Shown here: one piece after another, positions 7,342 through 16,898 of the stretch | Numbering within the stretch: the first letter of the stretch is position 1 | Layout of the letters: every line of letters begins with the position of its first letter | Origin: Myxococcus eversor | GTDB taxonomy: Bacteria > Myxococcota > Myxococcia > Myxococcales > Myxococcaceae | Assembly (NCBI RefSeq): GCF_010894455.1 | Contig: NZ_JAAIXY010000013.1 | Span: forward strand, 62,001-126,000 | Reading direction: 5' to 3' | Length of the DNA stretch: 64,000 nucleotides | The notes under the pieces: model-generated | Database searches by the model: none | What the model saw: the letters and a program-made list of their open reading frames with translations, nothing else | Told to the model about the DNA's origin: nothing | Translations under genes and position numbers: made by a program

Positions 7342-10254
7342 ATGCAGTCTCCCGAGCAACGGTCGTCCGCGCCTCGCGGCACGTCTCTGCGTTGGTCCAT
7401 CGACGCGGGGCAGTTGTGCATCTCCCTGCGTGACTTGCCAACGGAACTCGCCTTCCGTGTCGGCCTGCGTGAGGTCGAGTGGCGGGCGCGAGGTTGGCTC
7501 GATGGACACCAGCTCCGTTTCTCCCAGGGCGAATGGGCTGCCTTGGGAAAGCCCGTGGATGGGGGCGGGGATGACGAGGAGCGCGGAGCGCTGCATGAGG
7601 AATGGGCGGTCCTCCAGGACCTCCTGATGGACCTGGCCGGGCTCGGGAAACAGGACATCGGCTGTGAGGTGGTGGGCGTCCCGGGTGGAGCGGGGGCCCG
7701 ATACCGGGTTCGAGTCTCAGATGCGCTGCTCCCCGACGCGCCCCAGCCCGTCCCTTGGTTCGTTCCGGCCGAGCACGGCGAGCCCATCCTGCTGGGGCCG
7801 TCCGCCGCCTGGGCGTGCGTGGAGGCCCAACTGGCAACCCATGCCCCCCGGAAGGAACAGCTCGCGCGGGTGATGCGCGTTCGCGGCGTCCTGGAAGAGG
7901 TGGCTCGGCTTCTGCCCGGCCGCTTCCAATACACAGCGCGGGGCTACCTGAGCCGATTCCAGCCCCAACCCGTCGCCCGCGTGGGATTGCGCTGGGAGCA
8001 GGACCCGGAAGCGACGGAGATCGTCTCGCTGCAGCCCTACGCAGTCCATCCGGATGGGACCCAGACCGCATTGCCGCTCACGAGTCTTCAGGCGGGAGGA
8101 ATCGCCGGGGACGACGCCCGTCGGCCGCTGGTCCTTCCCGAGGGCGCCGAACGAATCCTGGAGAACGTCCGGCCCCTCCAGCGCCGCCTCGTCGCGGACG
8201 TCCAACGGGAGATGGAGGACCCCACGGTCATCATCCCCGAGGGGTTGAACGCGGACGCCATCGTCGACCTCTCGCACTACTCCGAGCGCGTGCTGGGCTT
8301 CGAGGTCCTTCGCGGACGCGACCCCGCCGTGGGTGTCGAGGGTTCGGGGCTCGAATGGATCGACCCCTGTGACAAGGGGGGCGACTTCTCGCTCACGTTG
8401 AGCGCCGCTTCGCCGGACGGTCGTGACGTCGTGCCCCTGCGGTTGGACTCGCGGGAACTCGCGTTGGAGCTTTTCGCCGCGAACGAGGCCGCCCTGGCAC
8501 GAGGGGGCACGAAGCCGCTCGTCGTGGCTGGTACCCACATCGCGTCGGGCGAGGACCTGCGGCGTCAATTGATGACAGCGCTCCAGCTGTCGGAGCCGGA
8601 ACTCGAAACGGCTCCCAACGCCAGCACGGACCCGGCTCCTTCGTCTCGAGCCAAGAAACCCCTCGAAGCCGTGAAGGTGCGTGAGTTGGACGCTTCGGCT
8701 ACCAGGGAATCACAGTCCGTCGACGAGGACCCCGTGCCCTGGGAGTCGCTGCGCTCCATGATGGTGCCGGGCGTGGAGCTCAAGCCTCATCAGCGACAGG
8801 GCCTCGAGTGGTTGTGGCGGCGCGCGCGGGAAGCGACGCCCGGTGTCCTGTTGGCGGACGACATGGGACTGGGCAAGACACTCCAGGTCGCGTGTTTCCT
8901 CACGCTGCGACGCATGACGCTCCAAGAGCAGCTTCCTCCTGGAACACGGCTGAAGCCTCAGCTCGTCGTATGCCCGACCATCTTGCTGGAGAACTGGCGC
9001 CAGGAACTGGAGCGCTTCTTCGTCGAGTCCGCCTGGGCTCCCTTCATCCTCCATGGGCCCGGTCTGGAAGCCATCAAACGCGAGGGGGAGCTCAATGGCG
9101 CCTTCCTGTCGCGGCAGGACCTGGTGCTCACCAACTACGAGACGCTGGGGGCCTACCAACGCTCGTTGTTGAAGGTGGATTTCGATGTCGTCGTGTTCGA
9201 CGAGGCGCACAACCTCAAGAACCCGGACACGCTGCGCTCGCGTGCCGCCCGTGCGTTGAAGCGCTCGTTCGCGGTCGGCCTGACGGGCACGCCGGTGGAG
9301 AACGAGCTGTTGGATGTATGGGCCATCTACGACGCGCTCCAGTGCCAGCAACCCCGCGTATTCGGCACTCGCGCTTCGTTCCGGGAAGACCACCAGGGCG
9401 AACAGGCCGCCCAGACGCTGCGCCAACGACTGCGCTATCCCTCCGCGGGCTGCACCCTGCTGCGGCGGGAGAAGGCGGAGGCACTGAAGGATCTGCCCCC
9501 CAAGAGTCCGCATCGCAGGCTCGTCGAGATGACGGAAGAGCAGGAGTCGCATGAACGGCTCATCGCGCGGAAGATGTCCTCGGAAGGCTCGTTCTGGGCC
9601 CTCTCCGCTCTCCAGAAGCTCTATCAGCATCCCGCGCTGCTGTCGGATGCACGGGGCCTGTCATCCGCCACCGCGCTGCGGGAGAGCCCCAAGACGCGGC
9701 TTTGCCTGGAGCTGTTGTCGGAGATCGAAAGCCAGGGGAGTGGCACGGGGGCCGAGAAGGCCCTGGTCTTCGTCCTCTCCCGGGCGATGCAGGACCTCCT
9801 GGCACAGCTCATCTCGGAGCGATTTCGCCTGGGCCGTGTCGACATCCTCAACGGCGAACCGAGCAGTCGGAAGGCGGCGCTCGAGAACATCGACGCCTTC
9901 TCCCGGGCGAAGGGGTTCCAGGTCTTGATTCTGAGCCCGTTGGCGGCGGGCGCCGGGCTCAACATCGTCGCGGCGAACCACGTTATCCATTACGGACGTT
10001 GGTGGAACCCCGCGAAAGAAGACCAGGCGACGGACCGCGCCCATCGCATCGGGCAGGTACGTCCCGTCCATGTCTACTACCCGCTGCTCCACAGACGGGG
10101 CCGGCCAGACGCTGGCTTCGACCTGCGGCTTCACGAGTTGGTCGAACGCAAGCGCGCCATCGCGCGGGACTTCTTGTCGCCCACGGACGACGACGCTCAG
10201 CGGTACGAGGGGATCTTCCAGCGGGCGTGTGAAGAGGAAGAGGGGGAGGGCTGA
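7342..10254 (+). CDS. zorD: ZorD-like SNF2-family helicase of a type I Zorya system
   Basis: ATG 7342 (MQSPEQRSS) is preferred over the in-frame GTG 7306 because GGGGG lies about 8 bases upstream. The product is 970 aa. The first ~500 residues form an N-terminal region with no motif I recognise. A complete SNF2/Swi2 ATPase follows: motif I DDMGLGKT near residue 509, Walker B DEAH near 620, TGTPVEN, and in the C-terminal lobe SPLAAGAGLN, HYGRWWNPAKEDQATDRAHRIGQ. In type I Zorya, ZorD is the ATP-dependent DNA translocase/nuclease effector. Whether this one has nuclease activity cannot be told by eye; no clear nuclease motif was found. Its stop is 3 bases before the zorA start, so the genes are tightly linked. 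Identity rests on the helicase plus the three following genes. Confidence 0.85.
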   Translation: MQSPEQRSSAPRGTSLRWSIDAGQLCISLRDLPTELAFRVGLREVEWRARGWLDGHQLRFSQGEWAALGKPVDGGGDDEERGALHEEWAVLQDLLMDLAGLGKQDIGCEVVGVPGGAGARYRVRVSDALLPDAPQPVPWFVPAEHGEPILLGPSAAWACVEAQLATHAPRKEQLARVMRVRGVLEEVARLLPGRFQYTARGYLSRFQPQPVARVGLRWEQDPEATEIVSLQPYAVHPDGTQTALPLTSLQAGGIAGDDARRPLVLPEGAERILENVRPLQRRLVADVQREMEDPTVIIPEGLNADAIVDLSHYSERVLGFEVLRGRDPAVGVEGSGLEWIDPCDKGGDFSLTLSAASPDGRDVVPLRLDSRELALELFAANEAALARGGTKPLVVAGTHIASGEDLRRQLMTALQLSEPELETAPNASTDPAPSSRAKKPLEAVKVRELDASATRESQSVDEDPVPWESLRSMMVPGVELKPHQRQGLEWLWRRAREATPGVLLADDMGLGKTLQVACFLTLRRMTLQEQLPPGTRLKPQLVVCPTILLENWRQELERFFVESAWAPFILHGPGLEAIKREGELNGAFLSRQDLVLTNYETLGAYQRSLLKVDFDVVVFDEAHNLKNPDTLRSRAARALKRSFAVGLTGTPVENELLDVWAIYDALQCQQPRVFGTRASFREDHQGEQAAQTLRQRLRYPSAGCTLLRREKAEALKDLPPKSPHRRLVEMTEEQESHERLIARKMSSEGSFWALSALQKLYQHPALLSDARGLSSATALRESPKTRLCLELLSEIESQGSGTGAEKALVFVLSRAMQDLLAQLISERFRLGRVDILNGEPSSRKAALENIDAFSRAKGFQVLILSPLAAGAGLNIVAANHVIHYGRWWNPAKEDQATDRAHRIGQVRPVHVYYPLLHRRGRPDAGFDLRLHELVERKRAIARDFLSPTDDDAQRYEGIFQRACEEEEGEG

Positions 10255-10257
10255 AGC

Positions 10258-12249
10258 ATGGAGATCTTGGCAACGCTCTGGCGGGATGCGGAGCTACGGT
10301 ATGCCGTGGGCGGCATTGCTGTGCTTTCGTTGTTGGCCCCCATCCTGGTGGAGGTTCGGAGGCGAAAGCTTCGGCGCGCCATCGAGTTGTTGGATACGCA
10401 TCTGGAAGACGTGCTCGAAGGACGGCGACAGGAGCCAGGGCCGCAGGAGGAGGCTCGGGCATTGTGGCGGGCCATTCGCGAGCAGCTCGTCTTCCCTCCT
10501 GGAGGTCAGCCAGTACCACTGCCGGCCCTCATCCGGGCGGAACCGTCGCAAGGGTTGCGCGAGACGTGCCGGGCGCTGTTCCGGCACTCCTGGGGCCACG
10601 CGCTGGGAAAGAGCCTGACGGGCATCGCCCTGGTCATGACGTTCGGCCTGCTGGGAATGGTGCTGGTCGGTCCCGTCAGGGAGGCCTTGCTGGGAGGCAG
10701 CGCGGCGGGGGCCACGCAAGCAGTGTTGCTCTCGGCGGCCATCGGCCAGATGGGCGCCAAGTTCTTCGTCTCGGCGACGGGCCTGCTGGGGTCGTTCTTC
10801 TTCCAATCCTTCGCGTCGATTCAGGAGGGCCGGTTGCTGGCGCGACTGGATGCCATGCGACCTCGCTTCGAGTCCGCCACCCAGACGCTGGAGGCCCACG
10901 GCATCGTGCTCGCGACAGCGAGGGGAGACGCGCTGGACGCGCTGAAGACTGAGCTGATCCAGACTCGCCGCGAACTCTCGGATCGGCTCCTCCATCTGGA
11001 GAGTGTCGAAGTCTCTCTCCAGGATATCGGTACCCAGGTCCAGGCGAGCTTTGGCACCATGATGAAGGAGCAGGTTGGCGACGTCATCACCCGACAGCTC
11101 ACGGCGGTGGAGAAGGCCGTGCGGGACATCGCAGCCGATCTCCACCGCTCCATTGCCTCGGGATTCGCGCTGACGCTCCAGCAGGAGATGTCCACGGTCC
11201 GCGACAGCCTGGGGGCTATCCAGCGGTCGCTCTCCGAACGGCAAGAGCATGACCTGGGGCGCATCCTAGAACAGCTCCGAGACGCCGTGTCGGGCGGATT
11301 CCATTCCCAGTCCCAGGACATGGGGCGCCAGATGCAGGAGTTGATGGGGGTGCTTCCGCGGCTCGAACAGCAGTTCGAGGCCATGTCCCAGATGATGGGG
11401 ACGCAGGCTCGGCAGTGGGGTGCGGAGAACCAGCATGCCATTGACGTGCTGGGGGATCGTGTTGCCTCTGTCGTGGAGAGCTTCGACCAGGTGCGGGATG
11501 GACTGGTGAAGGCCACCGCCCATGTTCTCGAAGCCTCGGCGAACTCATCGCATCGATTGGGGGTGGAGAATCAGCAGGTGCTCGGGCAGTTGGAGCGCAG
11601 CGTGGAGTCTGTCGTGGGCCGGTTCGAGCAGGTGCTCGCGGGTATGGACGCGAGCACCCAACATCTCCAGCAGCAGACAGGAGAACAGGCGAGCTTCCTG
11701 TCTCGACAAGTGGAAGCACTTCGCTCGGCTGCGAACGTGGACATGAGCAGCTTCCAGAGCCGGTCCGAGGAATTCGCCAAGGTCATGGGGACGACCCAGG
11801 ACGGGCTTCGTCAGCTCACGGAGCAACTGCGAAGCACGGCGCTCCAGCTCGCCTCCGCGACCCGGGGAGCCGGTGAGACGCATGAGAAGGCGCGGGGGGC
11901 CGCCACTCAGATGGAGCAGGTGACTCGCCAGCTCATCGAGACCGCCAAGGAGTTCAACCAGGTCACCCAGGGCCGTCGAGAAGTCGTCAAGGTGGAGGAG
12001 AACCTCCTGAATGCGCAGCGCCAGGCACTCGAGCGCGTCCAGCCCGTGCTCGATGGCCTGACGCGCGGTTACGAGGAGTCCGTCAAGCTCCAGGCGCAGA
12101 CGCTGAGTGGCCAATGGACCAAGGTGATGCAGGACCTGGGGAGCGTGGTGGAGAAGACGTCGGGGGAGCTTGCTCAAGGCGTCGATGACCTCAACGAGAC
12201 GGTCCAGGAACTGAGCAAGGTGTTGAAGACGCAGGTGCGGCGAGCATGA
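10258..12249 (+). CDS. zorA: ZorA-like MotA/TolQ/ExbB-family proton-channel protein with long cytoplasmic tail
   Basis: ATG 10258 with a strong GGGGGAGGG ribosome site overlapping the end of zorD. The 663-residue product has three membrane regions: about 15-32, 120-140 and 152-186. The last two carry Gly/Ala-rich segments like those in MotA/TolQ proteins. From about residue 190 to the end is a ~470-residue, helical and largely coiled-coil tail rich in Gln, Glu and Val, with repeated DVLGDRV/QLERSVESV-type heptads. In characterised Zorya, ZorA forms the pentameric stator around a ZorB dimer, and its long intracellular tail senses or relays phage invasion. The stop overlaps the zorB start by 4 bases (ATGA), implying translational coupling. 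A plain flagellar, Tol or Exb stator is unlikely given the tail and the neighbours. Confidence 0.88.
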   Translation: MEILATLWRDAELRYAVGGIAVLSLLAPILVEVRRRKLRRAIELLDTHLEDVLEGRRQEPGPQEEARALWRAIREQLVFPPGGQPVPLPALIRAEPSQGLRETCRALFRHSWGHALGKSLTGIALVMTFGLLGMVLVGPVREALLGGSAAGATQAVLLSAAIGQMGAKFFVSATGLLGSFFFQSFASIQEGRLLARLDAMRPRFESATQTLEAHGIVLATARGDALDALKTELIQTRRELSDRLLHLESVEVSLQDIGTQVQASFGTMMKEQVGDVITRQLTAVEKAVRDIAADLHRSIASGFALTLQQEMSTVRDSLGAIQRSLSERQEHDLGRILEQLRDAVSGGFHSQSQDMGRQMQELMGVLPRLEQQFEAMSQMMGTQARQWGAENQHAIDVLGDRVASVVESFDQVRDGLVKATAHVLEASANSSHRLGVENQQVLGQLERSVESVVGRFEQVLAGMDASTQHLQQQTGEQASFLSRQVEALRSAANVDMSSFQSRSEEFAKVMGTTQDGLRQLTEQLRSTALQLASATRGAGETHEKARGAATQMEQVTRQLIETAKEFNQVTQGRREVVKVEENLLNAQRQALERVQPVLDGLTRGYEESVKLQAQTLSGQWTKVMQDLGSVVEKTSGELAQGVDDLNETVQELSKVLKTQVRRA

Positions 12250-12980
12250 GTGCCTCCGGGGATGGAAGTGAGAAGTCGCTGGCGGACCTCATGGCGGGCG
12301 TCGCGGTGGTGTTTCTGCTGCTGGCGGTCATCTTCATTCTTGATGCGAATGCGCAGCGCGAGGCCGCCATCCGGGACAAGGAGGCCGCCATCGAGAAGGT
12401 AGACTCGCAGAAAGAGGGCGTCCAGAAGTCACTCATCGCGCTGCGGGAGGACTTGATTGCGCTGGATGCCACGCTGGACGGCGGCTTCATCGCGCTCAGC
12501 GGGCTGGATGGAGGGGTGAATGCCCTGGAGATCGAATTCAAGAACATGCAGTTCGGCCTCGGGCAGTGCCGGACGCCGCCTGCCTATGTCGAGCAGTTCG
12601 AACGTGGCGCTGTTCCTCTCATCCATCGGGTCTGCGAGACGGTGGCTGCCATGCGGGACGCGGGCGCCGAGCCTTCCATCATCCTGGAAGGACACACCGA
12701 TGACCGTCCCTTCCTGGGAACGAGTTGGGAGTGCGGAGTCCGGGAAGGGGTGGTGCAGTACAGCTTCGAGAACAACGTGAGGGCCAGCGCCGCACGGGCG
12801 CAGGAGGTGTTCTTCACGGTGCGCAAGCAGCTCCGCGACGCGGGCGACGAGCGGGAGTGCTTCGATTCGAGTTTCGTCGTCTCCGGGAGGGGACAGACCG
12901 CGCCACGGCCTGGAACGGATGGCGGCGAGCCGGAAAACCGGCGGCTCGTCATTCGTGTGCGTGGCGATCTACGTCTGTAG
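12246..12980 (+). CDS. zorB: ZorB-like MotB/OmpA-family protein
   Basis: Starts at ATG 12246, inside the zorA stop (ATGA overlap). The 244-residue product has a short N-terminus, then LADLMAGVAVVFLLL: one membrane helix preceded by Asp14. That Asp sits where MotB and ZorB carry the essential proton-binding residue. A coiled-coil linker of about 75 residues follows (REAAIRDKEAAIEKVDSQ). The C-terminal half is an OmpA-like peptidoglycan-binding domain, with LEGHTDDRPF and the later NNVRASAARAQ segment. It would anchor the ZorA ring to the cell wall and conduct protons. Together with zorA it defines the Zorya core. Confidence 0.9.
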   Translation: MSASGDGSEKSLADLMAGVAVVFLLLAVIFILDANAQREAAIRDKEAAIEKVDSQKEGVQKSLIALREDLIALDATLDGGFIALSGLDGGVNALEIEFKNMQFGLGQCRTPPAYVEQFERGAVPLIHRVCETVAAMRDAGAEPSIILEGHTDDRPFLGTSWECGVREGVVQYSFENNVRASAARAQEVFFTVRKQLRDAGDERECFDSSFVVSGRGQTAPRPGTDGGEPENRRLVIRVRGDLRL

Positions 12981-12988
12981 GAGGCCCG

Positions 12989-14392
12989 ATGGGACTGGAT
13001 GCATGGCTTGCGAGTGTGCAGGAACGGCAGCGAAACGCGCTGGCGGGCCTCGGCACGTTTCAGCAGCAGGTGGAGCAGGGGATTCGACAGCTTCATTCCA
13101 GTCTGGATGAGGCTCATCGGCTCACGGATGAAAGGGAGCCTGGTCGTGTCCAGCGGATGTTCGAGTCGCTCGACGTGGAGGTGCTGCTCGAGAAAGTGAA
13201 GGGTGGGAACTTCTCGGGGTTTTCCCGTCGTGAGCGGCGAGCCGTGCCCTGGTTGTGGCGCAGGGTCGAACCGAAGAACATGGCGGAGTTCCTGGCGCTC
13301 TTCCCGGAAGGGTGGCCCCGGCTCGTGCGGCAACGGCTCCGAGATTGGTGTTTGGCGGATGGGGATTCCAAGCACAGGCACGAATGGGCGCACCTGGCAG
13401 GGCGCTGTCCGAAGGACGCGCCATTGCTTCGGTGGCGCTTGCCGGTGTCCATCGAACGGGCACTTGGACCAGAGGGACCGAATAGCGTCGCGGCCAGATG
13501 GGCAGACCGTCCGTTGCGCGAAGTCGTCGGCCTGCTGGGCCATGCTGGATTGCGGCCCGCGGTCGGCTATGCGGGACATGTCGCTGCGGAGTACCTGCTG
13601 CAACGGTGTAGCGCACGAGAGGACTCGTCGGAGGCGCTGCTTTTTCTGCTCGACTCCGAGGCAGGGAGGGCATGGTTGCCGAACTCAATCGCGGGCCAGA
13701 CTGTCCTGGGCGCCCCGGTAGAGGCACGTGTCGCCGTCATCGCGGCGATGCTGGAGTGTCGCGCGCGGGGCCGTGTCCGCAAGGACGTGCAGTCCCGCAT
13801 CGAGGAGCGGCTCATCGCGAAGGACAGCGTCTTCGGAGACCCTCGGCTGTCCACCTTGACGGGGGCGTGGAGCGCGGTTCGTGGTCGCTCGAAGCAGGCG
13901 TTCGAGGCGTTTCTGTCGGCGCTCATCCGGCAAGACCTCGAGTTCTTCTTCGAAAAGGCCATGAACGAGGGGGACCGGCATTCCTTCTGGTTGCGCTACT
14001 TGGGAGCCATCCAGTCGACGACCTGTTGGTTGGCTCCGGATGCCTACGATGCACTGCTCCGGAACGTGCGAACGCTTCCCGCCGAGCAGCAGGCGGCTTT
14101 CAGGAGGGCGAGGCGTTTCTCGAGGGGGGAGGTGAGCGCCTTTTGTCTGCGCTTCGACGAATACTCGGTGATTGAGTTCTCTGACACCGGCAACGCGACG
14201 TACGTCTATCGGCACAGCATCTTCGACAGCAAGGTACTGGGGCCGGAGGTTGAGAGCGCGCATGACCTCAAACATCCTCGGATTGCCAAGGAACGGTGGT
14301 CTCATTTTCCAGGCTGGGAGCCTCGGTTCGAGGGGGCACTGCTGGAACTCGGCATCGAGCGCGGGCCCACGGCCCCGACGCGCTCGAGGTGA
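12989..14392 (+). CDS. zorC: ZorC-like protein (EH_Signature type)
   Basis: ATG 12989 is chosen because GGAGG lies 5 bases upstream and the zorB stop is 8 bases before it; the longer open frame from 12725 overlaps zorB. The product is 467 aa, soluble, without signal peptide or membrane helix. It is rich in Arg and Trp, with blocks such as RRERRAVPWLWRR, FLALFPEGWPRLV and, near the end, ERWSHFPGWEPRFEGALLELG. The size, position and general look match the EH_Signature proteins (ZorC) of type I Zorya, which bind DNA and act with ZorD. I recognise the family mainly by context, so an HMM match should be checked. Confidence 0.75.
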   Translation: MGLDAWLASVQERQRNALAGLGTFQQQVEQGIRQLHSSLDEAHRLTDEREPGRVQRMFESLDVEVLLEKVKGGNFSGFSRRERRAVPWLWRRVEPKNMAEFLALFPEGWPRLVRQRLRDWCLADGDSKHRHEWAHLAGRCPKDAPLLRWRLPVSIERALGPEGPNSVAARWADRPLREVVGLLGHAGLRPAVGYAGHVAAEYLLQRCSAREDSSEALLFLLDSEAGRAWLPNSIAGQTVLGAPVEARVAVIAAMLECRARGRVRKDVQSRIEERLIAKDSVFGDPRLSTLTGAWSAVRGRSKQAFEAFLSALIRQDLEFFFEKAMNEGDRHSFWLRYLGAIQSTTCWLAPDAYDALLRNVRTLPAEQQAAFRRARRFSRGEVSAFCLRFDEYSVIEFSDTGNATYVYRHSIFDSKVLGPEVESAHDLKHPRIAKERWSHFPGWEPRFEGALLELGIERGPTAPTRSR

Positions 14393-14399
14393 AAGGCTG

Positions 14400-14540
14400 T
14401 CAGCAGGGAATGTGGATGAGCACAGCGTCGTCCGCATCGTACGCGGCGAAGACCTCGAAGCGACCGTAGCCGCCTCCGCCTCCCATGAAGCCGCGCCCAT
14501 CAACCAGGTTGATGCCTGCTGGCGTAATGGCGCGTGGACA
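14400..14540 (-). pseudogene. 3' remnant of an unidentified gene next to the Zorya operon
   Basis: On the minus strand an open stretch ends at TGA 14402-14400 and reads INLVDGRGFMGGGGGYGRF, then a tail ending LIHIPC. About three quarters of codons end in G or C, as in real genes here. There is no start codon with a ribosome site, and upstream sequence runs into the beginning of the plus-strand gene at 14564. The stop is only 7 bases from the zorC stop, tail-to-tail. It looks like the C-terminal end of a gene truncated when this junction formed. Family unknown; chance open sequence is possible. Confidence 0.4.
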
Positions 14541-14563
14541 TCGGTGTCTCCGAGGCCACAGCC

Positions 14564-16753
14564 ATGCATCAGCCACACTCCCGTTCCGCCGTTCCGCCCC
14601 CGAGCCACTTCTTCCGGTGGCTCACCGCCTCGCGCCTCGCGGGCGCCAGCTTGCTCCTCGCGAGCCTGGGAGCCTCCCTCGCGGCCTCTCCCCACTCCGA
14701 GCGTGGAGGGCTCCACACGTCGCCCCTGGCCGACCAACCCTCCACCACGGCCACGGTGCTGGACCCGCGCCGCTCGCTCGCCATCACCGACTTCGCGACC
14801 GTCTCCACCATCACCCTCCGGATGGTGATGAACCAGCTCGTCCAGCAGGCCGGAAACACGGGCTTCACCGCCGAGCAGCTCTTCCGCCAGCTCTGGGACA
14901 CCCAGAACCCCGCACCGGGCGAGTCCGACCTCCCTGGGGGCGCGCACTGCAGCGACCAGAATTTCACGCTCAATGGGGCGCCGTATGCCTGTCGTCCGTC
15001 GGAGGGCCGGGAGGCCATCCTCGGCGCCGATTCCGTCCTGGACCGCTACAACCTCATCGGTCTCTTCAACCGCTTCGACCTGGCCCCTCCCGACGGCGCC
15101 AACTGCGGCGAATACCGCATGGTCTTCGCCCGCCCGCCCGCGGACCGCAACCTGGTCATCTTCGAGGCCGTCCTCCCCAACCCTCGCCGCGAGCTGGGCC
15201 TGGAGGGCTGCCGCCCCATCGCCCAGACCTGGGCGGGTTTCTCCACCCTCACGGACCCCATCGCCCGCCGTGGCCTCGTGAGGTCATTCTTCCTGGACGC
15301 GAGCAGCCCCGGCCATGTCCCCGTCGTCCATGCCAATCACTACGGCAACAACCCCTTGGGCGAGGGACAGATTCGAACCAATCAGTTCATCCAGCAGGGA
15401 CCGCCCGCCCCGTGGATGCTCCGTGAGTTCAAGCTCAAGCGGCAGTGCGGCCCCACCGGCTGCACCTTGCGCTTCGTGCCCGTCACGGTGAAGGTCAACC
15501 CGCGCGGCGACTTCTTCAACATCTTCAACACATCCCCGCTCGCGGTGAGCTTTCGCGAGCACTTCATCACCCAGGTGGCGAGCCTCGCGGTCGATGACAT
15601 CAACCGCTTCAACTACGAGGTCCCCGACATCTACAACGCCGCCCAGAGCGATGCGCAGTCGTTCCTCTCCTCGGACGACTACCTCAACGAGTTCCTCTTC
15701 GGTCCTCCAGGCAACCGCTTCGCCACCGCCATCTCCACGGAGCTCCAGCGCATCGGCAGCTCGCTGACGCCCGAACAGGTGGTCTCACGCGCCCAGGTGC
15801 TGTCCTGCGCCGGCTGCCACAACCGCAGCAGCTTCGCGGACCTGGGAGGCATCATCGGCACCTTTCCCAACATCCGGACCTCCTTCGTCCACACCAACGA
15901 AGTCCCGGACCCCACCGCTCCACCCGATGAGCCCCGCTTCCTCATCTCAGACTTGCAGACGGGAACCTTCCTCCCTTTCCGCCAGCGGATCCTGGGCGGC
16001 TTCCTGGACACTTCCGCCCTCGGCGCCCTCCAGCGCGACTCCAACGGAAGGGTGCCCACCGTGGTCGCCGGGCAGCCCTTCCACGCCTCTGTCTCCGTCA
16101 CCAATACCGGCACCACGCTCTGGAGCGCGGCCAACGGCACGCACGGCGTCTCGCTCGATGGGGCACCGAACCTGGTCCTCACTCCGGGGGACGCCATCCT
16201 CCTGGGCCAGAACAAGACGTTCACCGTCACGCCCACTGCGCCCCTGACGCCGGGACGCTTCAGCTACCGGTGGAGGATGCAACGAAACGGCGTGGCGTTC
16301 GGCCCGGAGCTGACCCTCACCGTCAACGTGAAGTCCCCCGCGTTCGCCTCGGAGCTCGTGGAGCAGACCCTGGTTCCCGCCGCCGTGGCCCCAGGTGAGA
16401 CCTTCCAGTTCTCCGTCCGGATGAAGAACTGGGGCACCCAGAGCTGGAACGCCCAGACGCCCGTCGAACTGGGCTCCCAGAACCCGCCGGACAACGTGTC
16501 CTGGGGAGTGGCCCGAGTCCCGCTGATGCCCTACGAGGTCGTCAAGCCAGGCCAGGACGCCACCTTCGTCTTCACCGCCGTCGCCCCTTCGCTGACGGGG
16601 GCCTACCCGTTCGAGTGGCGACTCGTACAGGGCAACCAGCCGTTCGGTCAGAGCACGCTCCCCCTGACCATCACCGTCATGCCACCGCTCTCGTGTGATG
16701 GCTGCACCTTCGGACTCGACTGCCCCGACACCTGCCCGCCTCCCATCGAGTAG
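14564..16753 (+). CDS. Exported protein with single CxxCH motif and two NBR1-type Ig-like domains
   Basis: ATG 14564 (MHQPHSRS) is preferred over in-frame GTG 14534, as it gives a better placed signal sequence: a basic segment then LAGASLLLASLGASLAAS. The 729-residue product has a long unclassified region with many Asn/Phe/Arg-rich segments (GLFNRFDLAPPDG, NNPLGEGQIRTNQF). A single CAGCH motif at residues 415-419 could bind heme c. Two Ig-like domains follow with the Trp pattern of NBR1-type modules (TGTTLWSAANGTHGVSL and MKNWGTQSWNAQTPVEL). The C-terminus is Cys-rich (CDGCTFGLDCPDTC). It is probably periplasmic or secreted. No enzyme motif was recognised. Single CxxCH proteins of this kind recur in myxobacterial genomes. 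Confidence 0.8.
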   Translation: MHQPHSRSAVPPPSHFFRWLTASRLAGASLLLASLGASLAASPHSERGGLHTSPLADQPSTTATVLDPRRSLAITDFATVSTITLRMVMNQLVQQAGNTGFTAEQLFRQLWDTQNPAPGESDLPGGAHCSDQNFTLNGAPYACRPSEGREAILGADSVLDRYNLIGLFNRFDLAPPDGANCGEYRMVFARPPADRNLVIFEAVLPNPRRELGLEGCRPIAQTWAGFSTLTDPIARRGLVRSFFLDASSPGHVPVVHANHYGNNPLGEGQIRTNQFIQQGPPAPWMLREFKLKRQCGPTGCTLRFVPVTVKVNPRGDFFNIFNTSPLAVSFREHFITQVASLAVDDINRFNYEVPDIYNAAQSDAQSFLSSDDYLNEFLFGPPGNRFATAISTELQRIGSSLTPEQVVSRAQVLSCAGCHNRSSFADLGGIIGTFPNIRTSFVHTNEVPDPTAPPDEPRFLISDLQTGTFLPFRQRILGGFLDTSALGALQRDSNGRVPTVVAGQPFHASVSVTNTGTTLWSAANGTHGVSLDGAPNLVLTPGDAILLGQNKTFTVTPTAPLTPGRFSYRWRMQRNGVAFGPELTLTVNVKSPAFASELVEQTLVPAAVAPGETFQFSVRMKNWGTQSWNAQTPVELGSQNPPDNVSWGVARVPLMPYEVVKPGQDATFVFTAVAPSLTGAYPFEWRLVQGNQPFGQSTLPLTITVMPPLSCDGCTFGLDCPDTCPPPIE

Positions 16754-16898
16754 CCCGCGACACATTCAATGCGGAGGAGGGGCGCGCGGACAGGGCGGCG
16801 AGTGTTCGCGCCCCTCCGCGTTCAGGTGCTCCAGGCTCTCCCTCCCAGTTCTTCTTCATGGACGAGGTCATCAAGGGTCCGCGAGATTCGCCTCCTCC

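Noticed and set aside
10258-12980. Flagellar or TolQR/ExbBD stator genes
   Set aside because: The long coiled-coil tail, the adjacent SNF2 helicase and the fourth gene fit Zorya better; myxobacteria of this type also lack flagella.
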